A stretch of 56,360 bases of DNA from Scatosoma sp045124465. Lineage in GTDB: Bacteria > Bacillota > Clostridia > Christensenellales > Borkfalkiaceae. The stretch spans positions 1 to 56,360 of the forward strand of contig JBGVLV010000038.1 of NCBI GenBank assembly GCA_045124465.1, written 5' to 3'. The position numbers and the translations under genes were made by a program. Below, in pieces: positions 15,496-23,788 of this stretch (the stretch's first letter is position 1; each line of letters begins with the position of its first letter). The notes under the pieces are model-generated. The model was not told the origin of the DNA. It saw nothing but the letters and a program-made list of their open reading frames with translations, and did not search any database.

Positions 15496-17442
15496 ATGCA
15501 CGACAGACAAAGAGAACTTGTGGATATTCTCAACAAATGGGCGTACGAATATTACGTCCTCGACAACCCTACGGTGTCGGATAAGGAATACGACGCCTTA
15601 TACGACGAGTTGCGCGCGATCGAGGCGCGGACGGGGGAGGTATACCCCGACAGCCCCACACGCAGAGTGGGCGGCGAACCGATCAAGGGATTTGAAAAGC
15701 ATACGCATATCGCGCGGCTGTTCAGTCTGGATAAGTCGGTGACGACGGAGGAACTGCAAAACTTCCTCGCCCGCGTGAACAAGGCGGCGGGCGGGAACGC
15801 CGTGTATACGGTCGAGTATAAATTCGACGGTCTGACGGTGTGCCTGACCTACGACAAAGGCGAGTTCGTGCGGGCGACGACCCGCGGCAACGGCGTTGTC
15901 GGAGAGGACGTGACGGCGCAGGTATTGACGATAAGATCGTTCCCGTTGAAGATCGGGTATCAAGGCACTTTGGAAGTGCGCGGCGAGGCGGTGATACGGC
16001 TGTCGGTGTTGGAAGAATACAACAAAACGGCGAGCGAACCGTTGAAGAACGCCCGCAACGCGGCGGCGGGGGCGATACGTAACCTCGATCCCAAGATCAC
16101 GCAGACCCGCAGACCCGATATTTATTTTTACGACGTGAACTATCTTTCGGACGGCGACCCGCTTTCGCAGACCGCCGCACACGAGTTTTTGACGAAAGAG
16201 GGGTTCAAGGTGTTCCCGTATTTCAAGGTCTGTAAGACGGACGAAGAAGTGCTTGCGGCGATCGAGGAGATCGAAGTGGAACGCCGCAATATCGACGTAC
16301 TGACGGACGGCGCGGTGATAAAAGCGGACGACGCGGCGTTGCGCGAGGATATGGGCTTTACGGACAAATTCCCGCGCTGGGCGATGGCGTATAAGTTCGA
16401 GGCGGAAGAGGTCACGACGGTCGTTAATGACGTCGTATGGCAGATCGGAAGAACGGGCAAGCTCACCCCGCTCGCCTTGCTCGAACCCGTAGAGCTTGCG
16501 GGCGCGACCGTTTCCCGCGCTACGCTGAATAACTACGGGGACATCGAGCGCAAGGACGTGAAGATAGGCTCGCGCGTACTCGTACGGCGTTCGAACGAAG
16601 TGATCCCCGAAATTCTGGGCGCGACGGAACATACGGAAAACAGTCGGGAGATCGAAAAACCGACGGTCTGCCCCGCTTGCGGCGCGGCGTTGGAGGAGGT
16701 CGGAGCGCATTTGTTCTGCCCGAATCGGTTCTGCGAGCAAAGGTTGATCGCCAAACTCGATCATTACGCGAGTAAGAACGCTATGAATATAGACGGTTTT
16801 TCGGAAAGCACGGCGCAACAGTTGGTGGAGAAACGGGGCGTGAAAGAATTTTCCGACCTGTACGCTTTGACGGCGGAGGATCTCGCCGAACTCGACGGGT
16901 TCAAGAAAAAGAAGACGGAAAACCTTTTGACGGCTTTGGAGCGCAGTAAAACGCCCCGCCTCGACGCGTTTTTCTTCGCGATCGGGATCGGGGGGATCGG
17001 CAGGGTCGGCGCACGCGATCTCGCGGCGCGGTTCAAGAGCTTGGAAGGATTGAAGAACGCGACGTACGACGAGTTGATCGCGCTTGAAAATATCGGCGGG
17101 ATAACGGCGAACGCGATCTTGGACTATTTCAAAGACGAAGACAATCTCGCGGAGCTTGCCGCGCTCGCGCGGGCGGGAGTCGCGCCCGTGTGGTCGGAGG
17201 AGAAGAAAGAGGGTATATTCTCGGGCGAGTTCGTCGTTCTGACGGGAACGCTGACGGGGTATAAACGCAGCGAGGCGCAAAAACTCGTAGAGGAACGGGG
17301 AGGTGTGTGCCAGTCGTCGGTGACGGCGAAAACCACGCTGCTGCTTGCGGGCGAGGACGCGGGCAGTAAACTCGAAAAAGCGAAAAAACTCGGCGTAAAG
17401 ATCATAGACGAAACGCAGTTCAACGAAATGTTGAAAGAATAA
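15496..17442 (+). CDS. ligA: NAD-dependent DNA ligase LigA
   Basis: The 648-residue enzyme seals nicks during replication and repair using NAD. The N-terminal Ia domain (YYVLDNPTVSDKEYD) binds NMN, and the adenylated Lys109 lies in VEYKFDGL. A zinc finger follows with Cys in CPACG and CPNRFCEQ, then helix-hairpin-helix repeats and a BRCT domain from about residue 575. The length is near the usual 665. An AGAGAGGA ribosome binding site precedes ATG 15496. The gene follows the helicase gene in the same direction, as pcrA-ligA does in many Bacillota. Confidence 0.96.
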   Translation: MHDRQRELVDILNKWAYEYYVLDNPTVSDKEYDALYDELRAIEARTGEVYPDSPTRRVGGEPIKGFEKHTHIARLFSLDKSVTTEELQNFLARVNKAAGGNAVYTVEYKFDGLTVCLTYDKGEFVRATTRGNGVVGEDVTAQVLTIRSFPLKIGYQGTLEVRGEAVIRLSVLEEYNKTASEPLKNARNAAAGAIRNLDPKITQTRRPDIYFYDVNYLSDGDPLSQTAAHEFLTKEGFKVFPYFKVCKTDEEVLAAIEEIEVERRNIDVLTDGAVIKADDAALREDMGFTDKFPRWAMAYKFEAEEVTTVVNDVVWQIGRTGKLTPLALLEPVELAGATVSRATLNNYGDIERKDVKIGSRVLVRRSNEVIPEILGATEHTENSREIEKPTVCPACGAALEEVGAHLFCPNRFCEQRLIAKLDHYASKNAMNIDGFSESTAQQLVEKRGVKEFSDLYALTAEDLAELDGFKKKKTENLLTALERSKTPRLDAFFFAIGIGGIGRVGARDLAARFKSLEGLKNATYDELIALENIGGITANAILDYFKDEDNLAELAALARAGVAPVWSEEKKEGIFSGEFVVLTGTLTGYKRSEAQKLVEERGGVCQSSVTAKTTLLLAGEDAGSKLEKAKKLGVKIIDETQFNEMLKE

Positions 17443-17444
17443 AG

Positions 17445-17475
17445 AAAAAGCTCTGCCGATCGGCAGGGCTTTTTT
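17445..17475 (+). terminator. Terminator of ligA
   Basis: AAAAAGCTCTGCCG pairs with CGGCAGGGCTTTTT. Confidence 0.9.
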
Positions 17476-17572
17476 CAACGTTTTTCTTCGCCGTATAATT
17501 CGGCTAATTTTTTCGTGTAATTTACGATATGTTTTTCGAATATTCAATTTTTAGTTTTCGTTAAAAAATCGG

Positions 17573-17601
17573 TTGACAAATACCGATTTATTTCATATAA
17601 T
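17573..17601 (+). promoter_or_regulatory. SigA promoter of small RNA 1
   Basis: Consensus TTGACA (17573-17578), 17 bp, TATAAT (17596-17601). No open frame with a ribosome binding site follows. Confidence 0.85.
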
Positions 17602-17607
17602 ATAGAT

Positions 17608-17697
17608 AAATAGAGCGTAGCCACTTTTTATCGGCAAGCGCAAATATTGGGTTCTTGTTGAACCACAAGGCGGGTTGAAATACCCGTCTATTTTTTT
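17608..17697 (+). ncRNA. Candidate structured small RNA 1, four-stem layout with terminator
   Basis: The expected transcript begins at about 17608 with AAATAGA, which pairs with TCTATTT at 17687-17693. Inside lie GCG/CGC (17615-17617, 17639-17641) with GCC/GGC, GGTTC/GAACC (17650-17664) and CGGGT/ACCCG (17671-17686), then a T7 run. The outer stem abuts the first and last inner stems without gaps, a cloverleaf-like junction. The last stem can extend to 7 bp only by opening the outer stem, so a switch between two folds is possible. No known RNA family is recognised. Confidence 0.6.
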
Positions 17698-17778
17698 GTG
17701 AATTTTCCAACGAAGAATTTATGCCGTCTTTTGAAACTTTTACCGCCGATACTTTTTATATCGGATAAAGGTATGTTT

Positions 17779-17949
17779 TTAATATTCCCGTCCAAATTTA
17801 CCGCCGACCTTATAATCCTTGACCGTTGCAAAGACTTTACGCCGTCTATCGTCTATATGCTCCGTGCGGTCTATGTACACGTTAGAGGGGCGTGTGCGTT
17901 GTAAACTTGCGATTTGAAAACGGATTTTCTTTTCTTCTGCCATTGTCAT
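17779..17949 (-). CDS. Small basic protein of unknown function
   Basis: The reverse-strand frame of 56 residues begins MTMAEEKKIRFQIAS and ends GGKFGREY. It contains many Lys and Arg (RTRPSNVYIDRTEHIDDRRR). AAAGGACGG lies about 8 nt upstream of the ATG at 17947-17949, a fair ribosome binding site. An 8-bp-arm palindrome lies 18 bp upstream. No motif is recognised. It stands alone in an AT-rich gap and may derive from a mobile element. Confidence 0.5.
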   Translation of the reverse strand: MTMAEEKKIRFQIASLQRTRPSNVYIDRTEHIDDRRRKVFATVKDYKVGGKFGREY

Positions 17950-17967
17950 TTGTTTTTCCGTCCTTTT

Positions 17968-17985
17968 TTGAAAGTGTACTTTCAA
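17968..17985. promoter_or_regulatory. Palindrome upstream of the small basic protein gene
   Basis: TTGAAAGT-GT-ACTTTCAA, 8-bp perfect arms with a 2-bp centre. The short centre favours a protein-binding operator over an RNA hairpin. Confidence 0.45.
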
Positions 17986-18019
17986 TTTTTATTTTCTTCG
18001 TTTTGCCTTGCGTTTTTGT

Positions 18020-18048
18020 TTGACTTTTTGTCCGTATTCGGATATAAT
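18020..18048 (+). promoter_or_regulatory. SigA promoter of small RNA 2
   Basis: TTGACT (18020-18025), 17 bp, TATAAT (18043-18048). Confidence 0.85.
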
Positions 18049-18054
18049 AATACT

Positions 18055-18132
18055 CGTAAGAAGTGAAACAGTACTCGGTGGGTAGTCCTTTGCGATTACG
18101 CCTACGAAGTTCACTTCTTATTTTCTTTTTTA
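18055..18132 (+). ncRNA. Candidate small RNA 2, long-stem hairpin with terminator
   Basis: The predicted transcript from about 18055 is bounded by a perfect 11-bp inverted repeat, TAAGAAGTGAA (18057-18067) and TTCACTTCTTA (18110-18120), followed by TTTTCTTTTTT. Inside, GTGGGT and GCCTAC can pair, with a 16-nt loop region. Promoter, outer stem and T-run together define an RNA of about 75-80 nt. I recognise no family. It is transcribed divergently from the small basic protein gene. Confidence 0.6.
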
Positions 18133-18200
18133 CGTTTTCTTTTTCGATTTGTGGATTTTTTATACTGTTTTGTTCTATGACGAACAATAGTTCTATAAAA

Positions 18201-18238
18201 AATAGTACCGACCCCTTTATTCAAGGTTCGATACTATT
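18201..18238. repeat. Imperfect inverted repeat, terminator-like on the reverse strand
   Basis: AATAGTACCGACC (18201-18213) pairs imperfectly with GGTTCGATACTATT (18225-18238). A run of T follows on the reverse strand. No reverse-strand gene obviously needs it. Confidence 0.35.
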
Positions 18239-18287
18239 ATAAAACTTTACATTTTTTATAAAAAAGCCGAAAAAGCCTTAATAGTGC

Positions 18288-18316
18288 TTGAAATTTTTAA
18301 AAATTTCTGTTATAAT
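18288..18316 (+). promoter_or_regulatory. SigA promoter of the yicC operon
   Basis: TTGAAA (18288-18293), 17 bp, TATAAT (18311-18316), 54 nt before yicC. Confidence 0.85.
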
Positions 18317-18370
18317 GATATGACTGAAAAAGTCGGTCGCTGAAAGATCGTACGTAAGGGGATAATCATT

Positions 18371-19246
18371 ATGCTGAGTATGACGGGTTACGGGAAAGGC
18401 GCTTACGAAGAGGACGGCGTAGAGCTGACCTGCGAAATAAAAACGGTCAACAACCGCTATTTGGACGTTTCCGTGAAAGCGCCCCGCGTGTTCGTGTCCC
18501 AGGAAGAAGTCGTTCGCGGTATCGTCCGCGAAAAGCTTACCCGCGGTCACGCGGACGTGTTCGTGTCCCTCAAAGACAAACGCGAAAAAACGACCTCGCT
18601 CACCGTCGATACCGCGCTCGTTTCCGCGCTCGTGGCGGCGGCGGGAACGGTACGTTCGGAATTCCCCGATCTTCCCGACGATCTCACGCTCAATTCCGTT
18701 CTGCGCTATCCCGAAGTCCTGAAACAGGAAGATACGGTAGCGCTCGACGATACGCTTATAAAGGCTCTGAAAACGGCGCTTTCGGAGGCGCTCGAAAACC
18801 TCAATGAAATGCGGCTCGTCGAAGGCGAAAAGCTGAAAGCGGATATGCTTTCGAGGGTGGATACCATCGAGGGTATGGTGGAGAAGATCTCGCTCCGCGC
18901 CCCGCTCGTCGCGGCGGAATACCGTGAAAAGCTCACGGCGCGCGTGAAAGAGTACTTGGACGGCGTGAACGCGGACGAGAGCCGATTGCTTACGGAAGTG
19001 GCGGTGTTCACGGACAAGAGCAACATCGACGAGGAACTGACAAGACTGCGTTCGCACATCGCGCAATTCCGCGAGATCTGCAAGGAAGGGGTCGTGGGCA
19101 GAAAGCTCGACTTTTTGGTGCAAGAGTTCAACCGCGAGGCGAATACGACCTGTTCCAAGAGCAACGACGTGGAGATCACGCGGCTGGGCTTGGCGTTGAA
19201 GAACGAGATCGAGAAGATACGCGAGCAGGTGCAGAACCTCGAATAA
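18371..19246 (+). CDS. yicC: YicC family endoribonuclease
   Basis: The 291-residue product starts MLSMTGYGKG, the family signature, and ends with the conserved REANTTCSKSNDVEI region (the usual form is REaNTi.SKs.d). YicC proteins are RNases linked to small RNA turnover and stationary phase. yicC heads the gmk operon in many Bacillota, and the same order is seen here. AAGGGG precedes the ATG. Confidence 0.93.
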   Translation: MLSMTGYGKGAYEEDGVELTCEIKTVNNRYLDVSVKAPRVFVSQEEVVRGIVREKLTRGHADVFVSLKDKREKTTSLTVDTALVSALVAAAGTVRSEFPDLPDDLTLNSVLRYPEVLKQEDTVALDDTLIKALKTALSEALENLNEMRLVEGEKLKADMLSRVDTIEGMVEKISLRAPLVAAEYREKLTARVKEYLDGVNADESRLLTEVAVFTDKSNIDEELTRLRSHIAQFREICKEGVVGRKLDFLVQEFNREANTTCSKSNDVEITRLGLALKNEIEKIREQVQNLE

Positions 19247-19266
19247 AAAGACGAAAGAGAAAGACT

Positions 19267-19827
19267 ATGGAACATTTACTCATCGCCGTATCCGGACCGT
19301 CGGGGGTCGGGAAAGGCACGATCGTGAAAACGCTTTTGAAACGCCGCGGGGACGTGGCGGAGTCGGTGTCGTGTACGACGCGCGCGCCGCGCGAGGGCGA
19401 AAAGCACGGCAGGGAATATTTTTTCCTGACAAAAGAGGAATTCGAAAAGCGGATCCGCGAGGACGACTTTTTGGAATACGACGAGCATTTCGGTAACTTT
19501 TACGGCACGCCCAAATCGTTCGTGCGGGAAACGTTAAAGACGAGATCGGTGATCTTGGAAATAGACGTCGTAGGCGCGCTGAACGCGAAAAAGGCGTTCC
19601 CCGAATGTGTGTTGGTGATGATCGTACCGCCGTCGGTGGAGGAGCTGAAACGGAGATTGCTCGGTCGGGGTTCGGAAACGGAGAAAGAAGTGGAAACGCG
19701 GCTTTCGAGACTGGAATACGAGCTTTCGCAAAAAGACAAATACGACTACGTGATCGTCAACGACGATCTGGAAAGCGCGATCGGCGCGCTGAGCGATATT
19801 TTGGACGGGAACGTAGCGAAAAAATAA
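19267..19827 (+). CDS. gmk: Guanylate kinase
   Basis: The 186-residue enzyme phosphorylates GMP to GDP with ATP. The P-loop is GPSGVGKGT (residues 10-18). The GMP site follows in SCTTRAPREGEKHGREYFF, and the lid region in RRLLGRGSETEKEVETRL. Length is normal. It starts 20 nt after yicC and precedes rpoZ, the standard order; remA, often between yicC and gmk, is absent. Confidence 0.96.
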   Translation: MEHLLIAVSGPSGVGKGTIVKTLLKRRGDVAESVSCTTRAPREGEKHGREYFFLTKEEFEKRIREDDFLEYDEHFGNFYGTPKSFVRETLKTRSVILEIDVVGALNAKKAFPECVLVMIVPPSVEELKRRLLGRGSETEKEVETRLSRLEYELSQKDKYDYVIVNDDLESAIGALSDILDGNVAKK

Positions 19828-19862
19828 AAAAAGGAATAAACGCAAAAAGGAGTGTAAACAAT

Positions 19863-20084
19863 ATGATTAACGAACCTTCGGTAGACGTAATGATCAGAAA
19901 GCTGGGAACGGAAGAAGATCCTATCAGCCGTTACGCGCTCTGCACGATCGCGGCGAAACGCGCGCGGCAGATCATCGAAACGGAAAAGAACGCGGGCGCG
20001 ACCGATTCGACGGGTAGGGATAAAGAACTTCTGACCGCTTGCAAAGACATTGCGGACGGCAAAGTCGTCATCGCGAAAGACTAA
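19863..20084 (+). CDS. rpoZ: RNA polymerase omega subunit
   Basis: The 73-residue product matches omega: N-terminal MINEPSVDVMIRKLG, then ISRYALCTIAAKRARQIIE, the segment that clamps the beta-prime tail. AAGGAG precedes ATG 19863. It follows gmk by 35 nt. The next gene is priA; coaBC, which usually comes between, is not here. Confidence 0.93.
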   Translation: MINEPSVDVMIRKLGTEEDPISRYALCTIAAKRARQIIETEKNAGATDSTGRDKELLTACKDIADGKVVIAKD

Positions 20085-20088
20085 AAAG

Positions 20089-20115
20089 TTGCCTCGCTTT
20101 GTCGGGGCAATTTTT
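20089..20115 (+). terminator. Terminator or attenuator between rpoZ and priA
   Basis: TTGCCTCG (20089-20096) pairs with CGGGGCAA (20103-20110) and is followed by TTTTT. As priA follows at once, it may only partly stop transcription. Confidence 0.75.
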
Positions 20116-20146
20116 ATGAACTGCCGATAGAGAACAAGGAGCGGGA

Positions 20147-22321
20147 ATGATAGCGGAAGTCATCGTAGACATCGCGGCGAGCGAAACGGACAAGATTTAC
20201 GACTACCTTTGCGACGAAAACGTCGTGGCGGGCAGTCGAGTCCGCGCGCCCTTCGGCGGCAAAACGGTGCCTGGATTCGTGATGCGGATCAAGGAAAGCT
20301 CCGACTATCCCGCGGAGAAACTGAAAAAGGTCTTTCCCGCGCCCGACGAATTGCCCGCGCTCAACCCCGAGTGCCTCGCGCTCGCGGAAAAACTGACCGC
20401 GCGGTACCGCGTTCCCAAAGCGCTCGCGCTCCGACTGTTTCTGCCCACCGAGATGCGGACGGGCAAAGTCCGCGAACTGATGAAAAACTACGCCGAACTT
20501 TGCGTTCCGTTTTCCGAGATCAAACTCCCGAAAACGGCGAAGAACCAGCTCGGCGCGGCGGAGTACCTCGCTCAAAACGGCAAGACGGACTGCGCGTATT
20601 TGAACAACGCGTTCCCCGGCGGCGTAGCGGGTCTGGAAAAGAAAGGGTACGTCAAGATCGCGAAAGAACAGCTACTTCGCGACCCGTACAAGACCTTGGA
20701 TACGGACGGTTCGTCGCATATCCTCACGCCCGACCAAAAACGGGCGGTGGAGATCATCGAAACGGACGAACGCACGGTGCAGCTTTTACACGGGGTGACG
20801 GGGAGCGGTAAGACGGAAGTGTATCTCACCCTCATCGCAAAATGCCTGAAAGAGGGGAAAAGCTCTATCTTTCTCGTACCCGAAATATCGCTCACGCCGC
20901 AAATGCTTTCGCAACTTCGCGCGCGGTTCGGCAGGAACGCGGCGATACTGCACAGCGGACTTTCGGCGGGCGAGCGGTTCGACGAATGGTGGCGGTTGCG
21001 TACGGGCGAGGCGAAGATCGCGATCGGCGCGCGGAGCGCTGTTTTCGCGCCGTTGGAGAATATCGGGGTCATCATCGTAGACGAGGAACACGATTCGAGC
21101 TACGCGAGCGAGAGCGCGCCCCGTTACAATACGTTCGACGTGGCGTACCTGCGCGCGAAACGCAACGGCTGTAAGCTTGTTTTGGGCAGCGCGACCCCGT
21201 CGGCGGAAACGTACAAACGCGCCAAAGACGGAGAATTTTCGCTTATCCGAATGGAAAAGCGTATCAACCAACGTCCTCTGCCCGAGATCGTCATTGCGGA
21301 TATGCGGAGAGAGGTTCGGCGGGGGAACAATTCGGCGTTCTCCGCCGCGCTCAAAGAAGAACTCGAAAAATGCCTTGCGGCGGACAAACAGGCGATCCTG
21401 TTCCTCAACCGCCGCGGGTACTCGCAGACGGTCATCTGCAAGGAATGCGGGTACGTGGCGAAGTGCGACGCGTGCGACGTGTCGCTGACCTATCACCGCG
21501 ACGAGGACTGTCTGAAATGCCACTACTGCGGCACGAGATACGGTATGCTGTCGGCATGTCCCGAATGCGGGGGAAGAAAGCTCTCGTATGCGGGAACGGG
21601 TACGCAACGTATCGTTTCCGACCTGCAAAAACTCTACCCCGCCGCGCGGATATTGAGAATGGACAACGATACGACGAGCGGCAAAGAGGGGCATTATAAG
21701 ATCATCAAGGCGTTCGCGGACAAGAAAGCGGATATACTCGTCGGCACGCAGATGATCGCCAAAGGTCACGATTTCCCGTCCGTTACCCTCGTCGGGATAC
21801 TCGACGCGGATATGAGCTTGCATTTCTCCGATTACCGCAGCGGCGAAAGAACGTTCCAGCTCATCACGCAGGTGGCGGGTCGGAGCGGGCGCGCGAACGA
21901 GAAGGGCAAGGTCGTCTTGCAGACCTTCGACCCCGAAAACGAGGTGTTGCGCTACGCGGTGCGGTACGATTACGAGGGGTTTTACGAGAACGAGATCTCC
22001 CTGCGCGCGGCGATGGCGTTCCCGCCCTTTTCCAAGATCGTAAGGGTGTTGGTGTCGGGCGAGGACGATAAAAAGACGATAGAAACGCTCCGCGACGTGT
22101 ATTTCGCGTTGGAGAAGATATATACGGACAATCCCGAGAAGTTTCTGTTTTTCAATAAAATGCACGCGCCCATCAAGCGCATACAGAACAAATACCGATA
22201 TCAGGTGCTGATGCGGCTTTCGGATACTTCGGTACTGCCCGAGATCTACGACGTTTGCGCGAAAGCGCGCAACCGCGACGCGCTCGTGTCCGTGGAAGAG
22301 AACCCCGCGAACCTGAGCTAA
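20147..22321 (+). CDS. priA: Primosomal protein N', replication restart helicase
   Basis: The 724-residue helicase reloads the replisome at stalled forks. An N-terminal DNA-binding region precedes GVTGSGKTEVYL (Walker A), DEEHDSSY (motif II), LVLGSATPS (III) and, later, GTQMIAKGHDFP and QVAGRSGR. The eight-Cys zinc module between the helicase lobes is visible (CKECGYVAKCDACD, CHYCG, CPECG). Length is near normal for Bacillota. GGAGCGGG lies just before the start. Confidence 0.96.
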   Translation: MIAEVIVDIAASETDKIYDYLCDENVVAGSRVRAPFGGKTVPGFVMRIKESSDYPAEKLKKVFPAPDELPALNPECLALAEKLTARYRVPKALALRLFLPTEMRTGKVRELMKNYAELCVPFSEIKLPKTAKNQLGAAEYLAQNGKTDCAYLNNAFPGGVAGLEKKGYVKIAKEQLLRDPYKTLDTDGSSHILTPDQKRAVEIIETDERTVQLLHGVTGSGKTEVYLTLIAKCLKEGKSSIFLVPEISLTPQMLSQLRARFGRNAAILHSGLSAGERFDEWWRLRTGEAKIAIGARSAVFAPLENIGVIIVDEEHDSSYASESAPRYNTFDVAYLRAKRNGCKLVLGSATPSAETYKRAKDGEFSLIRMEKRINQRPLPEIVIADMRREVRRGNNSAFSAALKEELEKCLAADKQAILFLNRRGYSQTVICKECGYVAKCDACDVSLTYHRDEDCLKCHYCGTRYGMLSACPECGGRKLSYAGTGTQRIVSDLQKLYPAARILRMDNDTTSGKEGHYKIIKAFADKKADILVGTQMIAKGHDFPSVTLVGILDADMSLHFSDYRSGERTFQLITQVAGRSGRANEKGKVVLQTFDPENEVLRYAVRYDYEGFYENEISLRAAMAFPPFSKIVRVLVSGEDDKKTIETLRDVYFALEKIYTDNPEKFLFFNKMHAPIKRIQNKYRYQVLMRLSDTSVLPEIYDVCAKARNRDALVSVEENPANLS

Positions 22322-22345
22322 ACAATACCAAATGAGGAAAAAGAA

Positions 22346-22798
22346 ATGGCAATTCGAAACGTAGTGCAAGTCGGCGACGACGTATTAAGACAAAAATGCT
22401 TTCCCGTGGAAACGTTCGACGAGGGGCTTTGGGCTTTGCTCGACGATATGAAAGACACGGTGAAAAAGGAACAGGGCGCGGGTCTTGCCGCGCCGCAAGT
22501 GGGCATACTCCGCCGCGCGGTCGTGGTGGACGTGGAGGAAGGATATTTCGAGTTCGTCAACCCCGTCATTCTTTCGCAAAAGGGCGAACAGACGGGCTGG
22601 GAGGGCTGTCTGTCCGTTCGCGGCAAGAGCGGGATCGTTTCCAGACCGATGAAGGTCAAACTCGCCTATCAGGACCGTAACGGCGAGAAGTACGTATTGC
22701 AGGCGAAAGGCTTTTTTGCCCGCGCCATCTGCCACGAGCTGGACCACCTCGACGGCGTTCTGTATATAGACAAAGCGACCCATATCGAGAAGAACTGA
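22346..22798 (+). CDS. def: Peptide deformylase
   Basis: The 150-residue metalloenzyme removes the formyl group from new proteins. All three motifs are present: GAGLAAPQVG, EGCLSVRG with the metal Cys, and CHELDHLDG with the metal His pair and catalytic Glu. It starts 24 nt after priA and precedes fmt, the gene for the opposing formylation step. Confidence 0.96.
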   Translation: MAIRNVVQVGDDVLRQKCFPVETFDEGLWALLDDMKDTVKKEQGAGLAAPQVGILRRAVVVDVEEGYFEFVNPVILSQKGEQTGWEGCLSVRGKSGIVSRPMKVKLAYQDRNGEKYVLQAKGFFARAICHELDHLDGVLYIDKATHIEKN

Positions 22799-22828
22799 AC
22801 GGTAAAGACGGTACTTGGAGGAAAGGCA

Positions 22829-23788
22829 ATGAAGATCGTATTCGCAGGCACGCCCGATTTCGCCGTCGCGCCCTTGAAAAGAATACTCGACGGCGGCTAC
22901 GAAGTGGTCGGCGTGATCACGCAAGCGGACAAACCGCAGGGCAGAAAAGGCATACTCACGCCGCCGCCCGTCAAAACGCTCGCGCTGGAATACGGCGTAC
23001 CCGTTCTGCAACCCGTAAAGCTCCGCGACGAGCTGGAAAGCGTGAAAGCGCTCGGCGGGGATATTATGATCACGTGCGCATACGGTCAGATACTCACGCA
23101 GGCGGCGCTCGATCTTTTCCCGCTCGGCGTGTGGAATATCCACGCGGGATTGCTTCCGCAATACCGCGGCGCGTCGCCCATTCAAAGCTGTATCCTCGCG
23201 GGCGAAACGCAGACGGGCGTATCGGTGATGCGGACGGAACTCGGTATTGACAGCGGCGCGGTGCTTTGCGTGGAACGTACGGGGATCGGCGAAACGGAAA
23301 CGTACGGCGAGCTTTCCGCTCGGCTCTCTTTGCTCGGCGCGGAACTTATCGTAAAGGCGTTAGAAACCCTCAAAACGGGCGATTTCACCTTGATCGAGCA
23401 AGGCGACGAGAACGTTCGTATCGTGCGGAAAATAGGCAAAGAAAACGCGAGAATACGCTTTGACAAGCCCGCGAAAGAGATCGTCGATCTCGTGCGGGCG
23501 ATGAACCCCGCGCCCGTGGCGTTCGCAGAACTGGACGGGTTGAAGATCAACGTTTACCGCGCGGAAAAGGTAGAAAACGAAACGCTCGGCGAAACGGAAA
23601 AACAGGCGTTCGGGTCGGCGGAGAACGGGGAAATTTTGAACGATATTCCCAAGCGCGGACTGCTCGTGAAATGCCAGGACGGGGTCGTGAAACTGACGGA
23701 AGTGCAGGCGGCGGGCGGTAAGCGTATGAGCGGCAGCGACCTGCTCAACGGCAGAAAGGCGAAAAAGGGTCAGGTGTTCGTATGCTGA
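22829..23788 (+). CDS. fmt: Methionyl-tRNA formyltransferase
   Basis: The 319-residue enzyme formylates initiator Met-tRNA with 10-formyl-THF. The N-terminal Rossmann part has FAGTPDFAV, and the catalytic region NIHAGLLPQYRGASPIQ. A C-terminal OB-like domain follows from about residue 205. The usual length is 310-320. GGAGGAAAG precedes ATG. Its 3' end overlaps rsmB by 7 nt, so translation is coupled. Confidence 0.96.
   Translation: MKIVFAGTPDFAVAPLKRILDGGYEVVGVITQADKPQGRKGILTPPPVKTLALEYGVPVLQPVKLRDELESVKALGGDIMITCAYGQILTQAALDLFPLGVWNIHAGLLPQYRGASPIQSCILAGETQTGVSVMRTELGIDSGAVLCVERTGIGETETYGELSARLSLLGAELIVKALETLKTGDFTLIEQGDENVRIVRKIGKENARIRFDKPAKEIVDLVRAMNPAPVAFAELDGLKINVYRAEKVENETLGETEKQAFGSAENGEILNDIPKRGLLVKCQDGVVKLTEVQAAGGKRMSGSDLLNGRKAKKGQVFVC

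Noticed and set aside
17698..17904. Rightward frame after small RNA 1
   Set aside because: It starts at a GTG inside the T-run area without a ribosome binding site, and it is antisense to the better-supported small basic protein gene.
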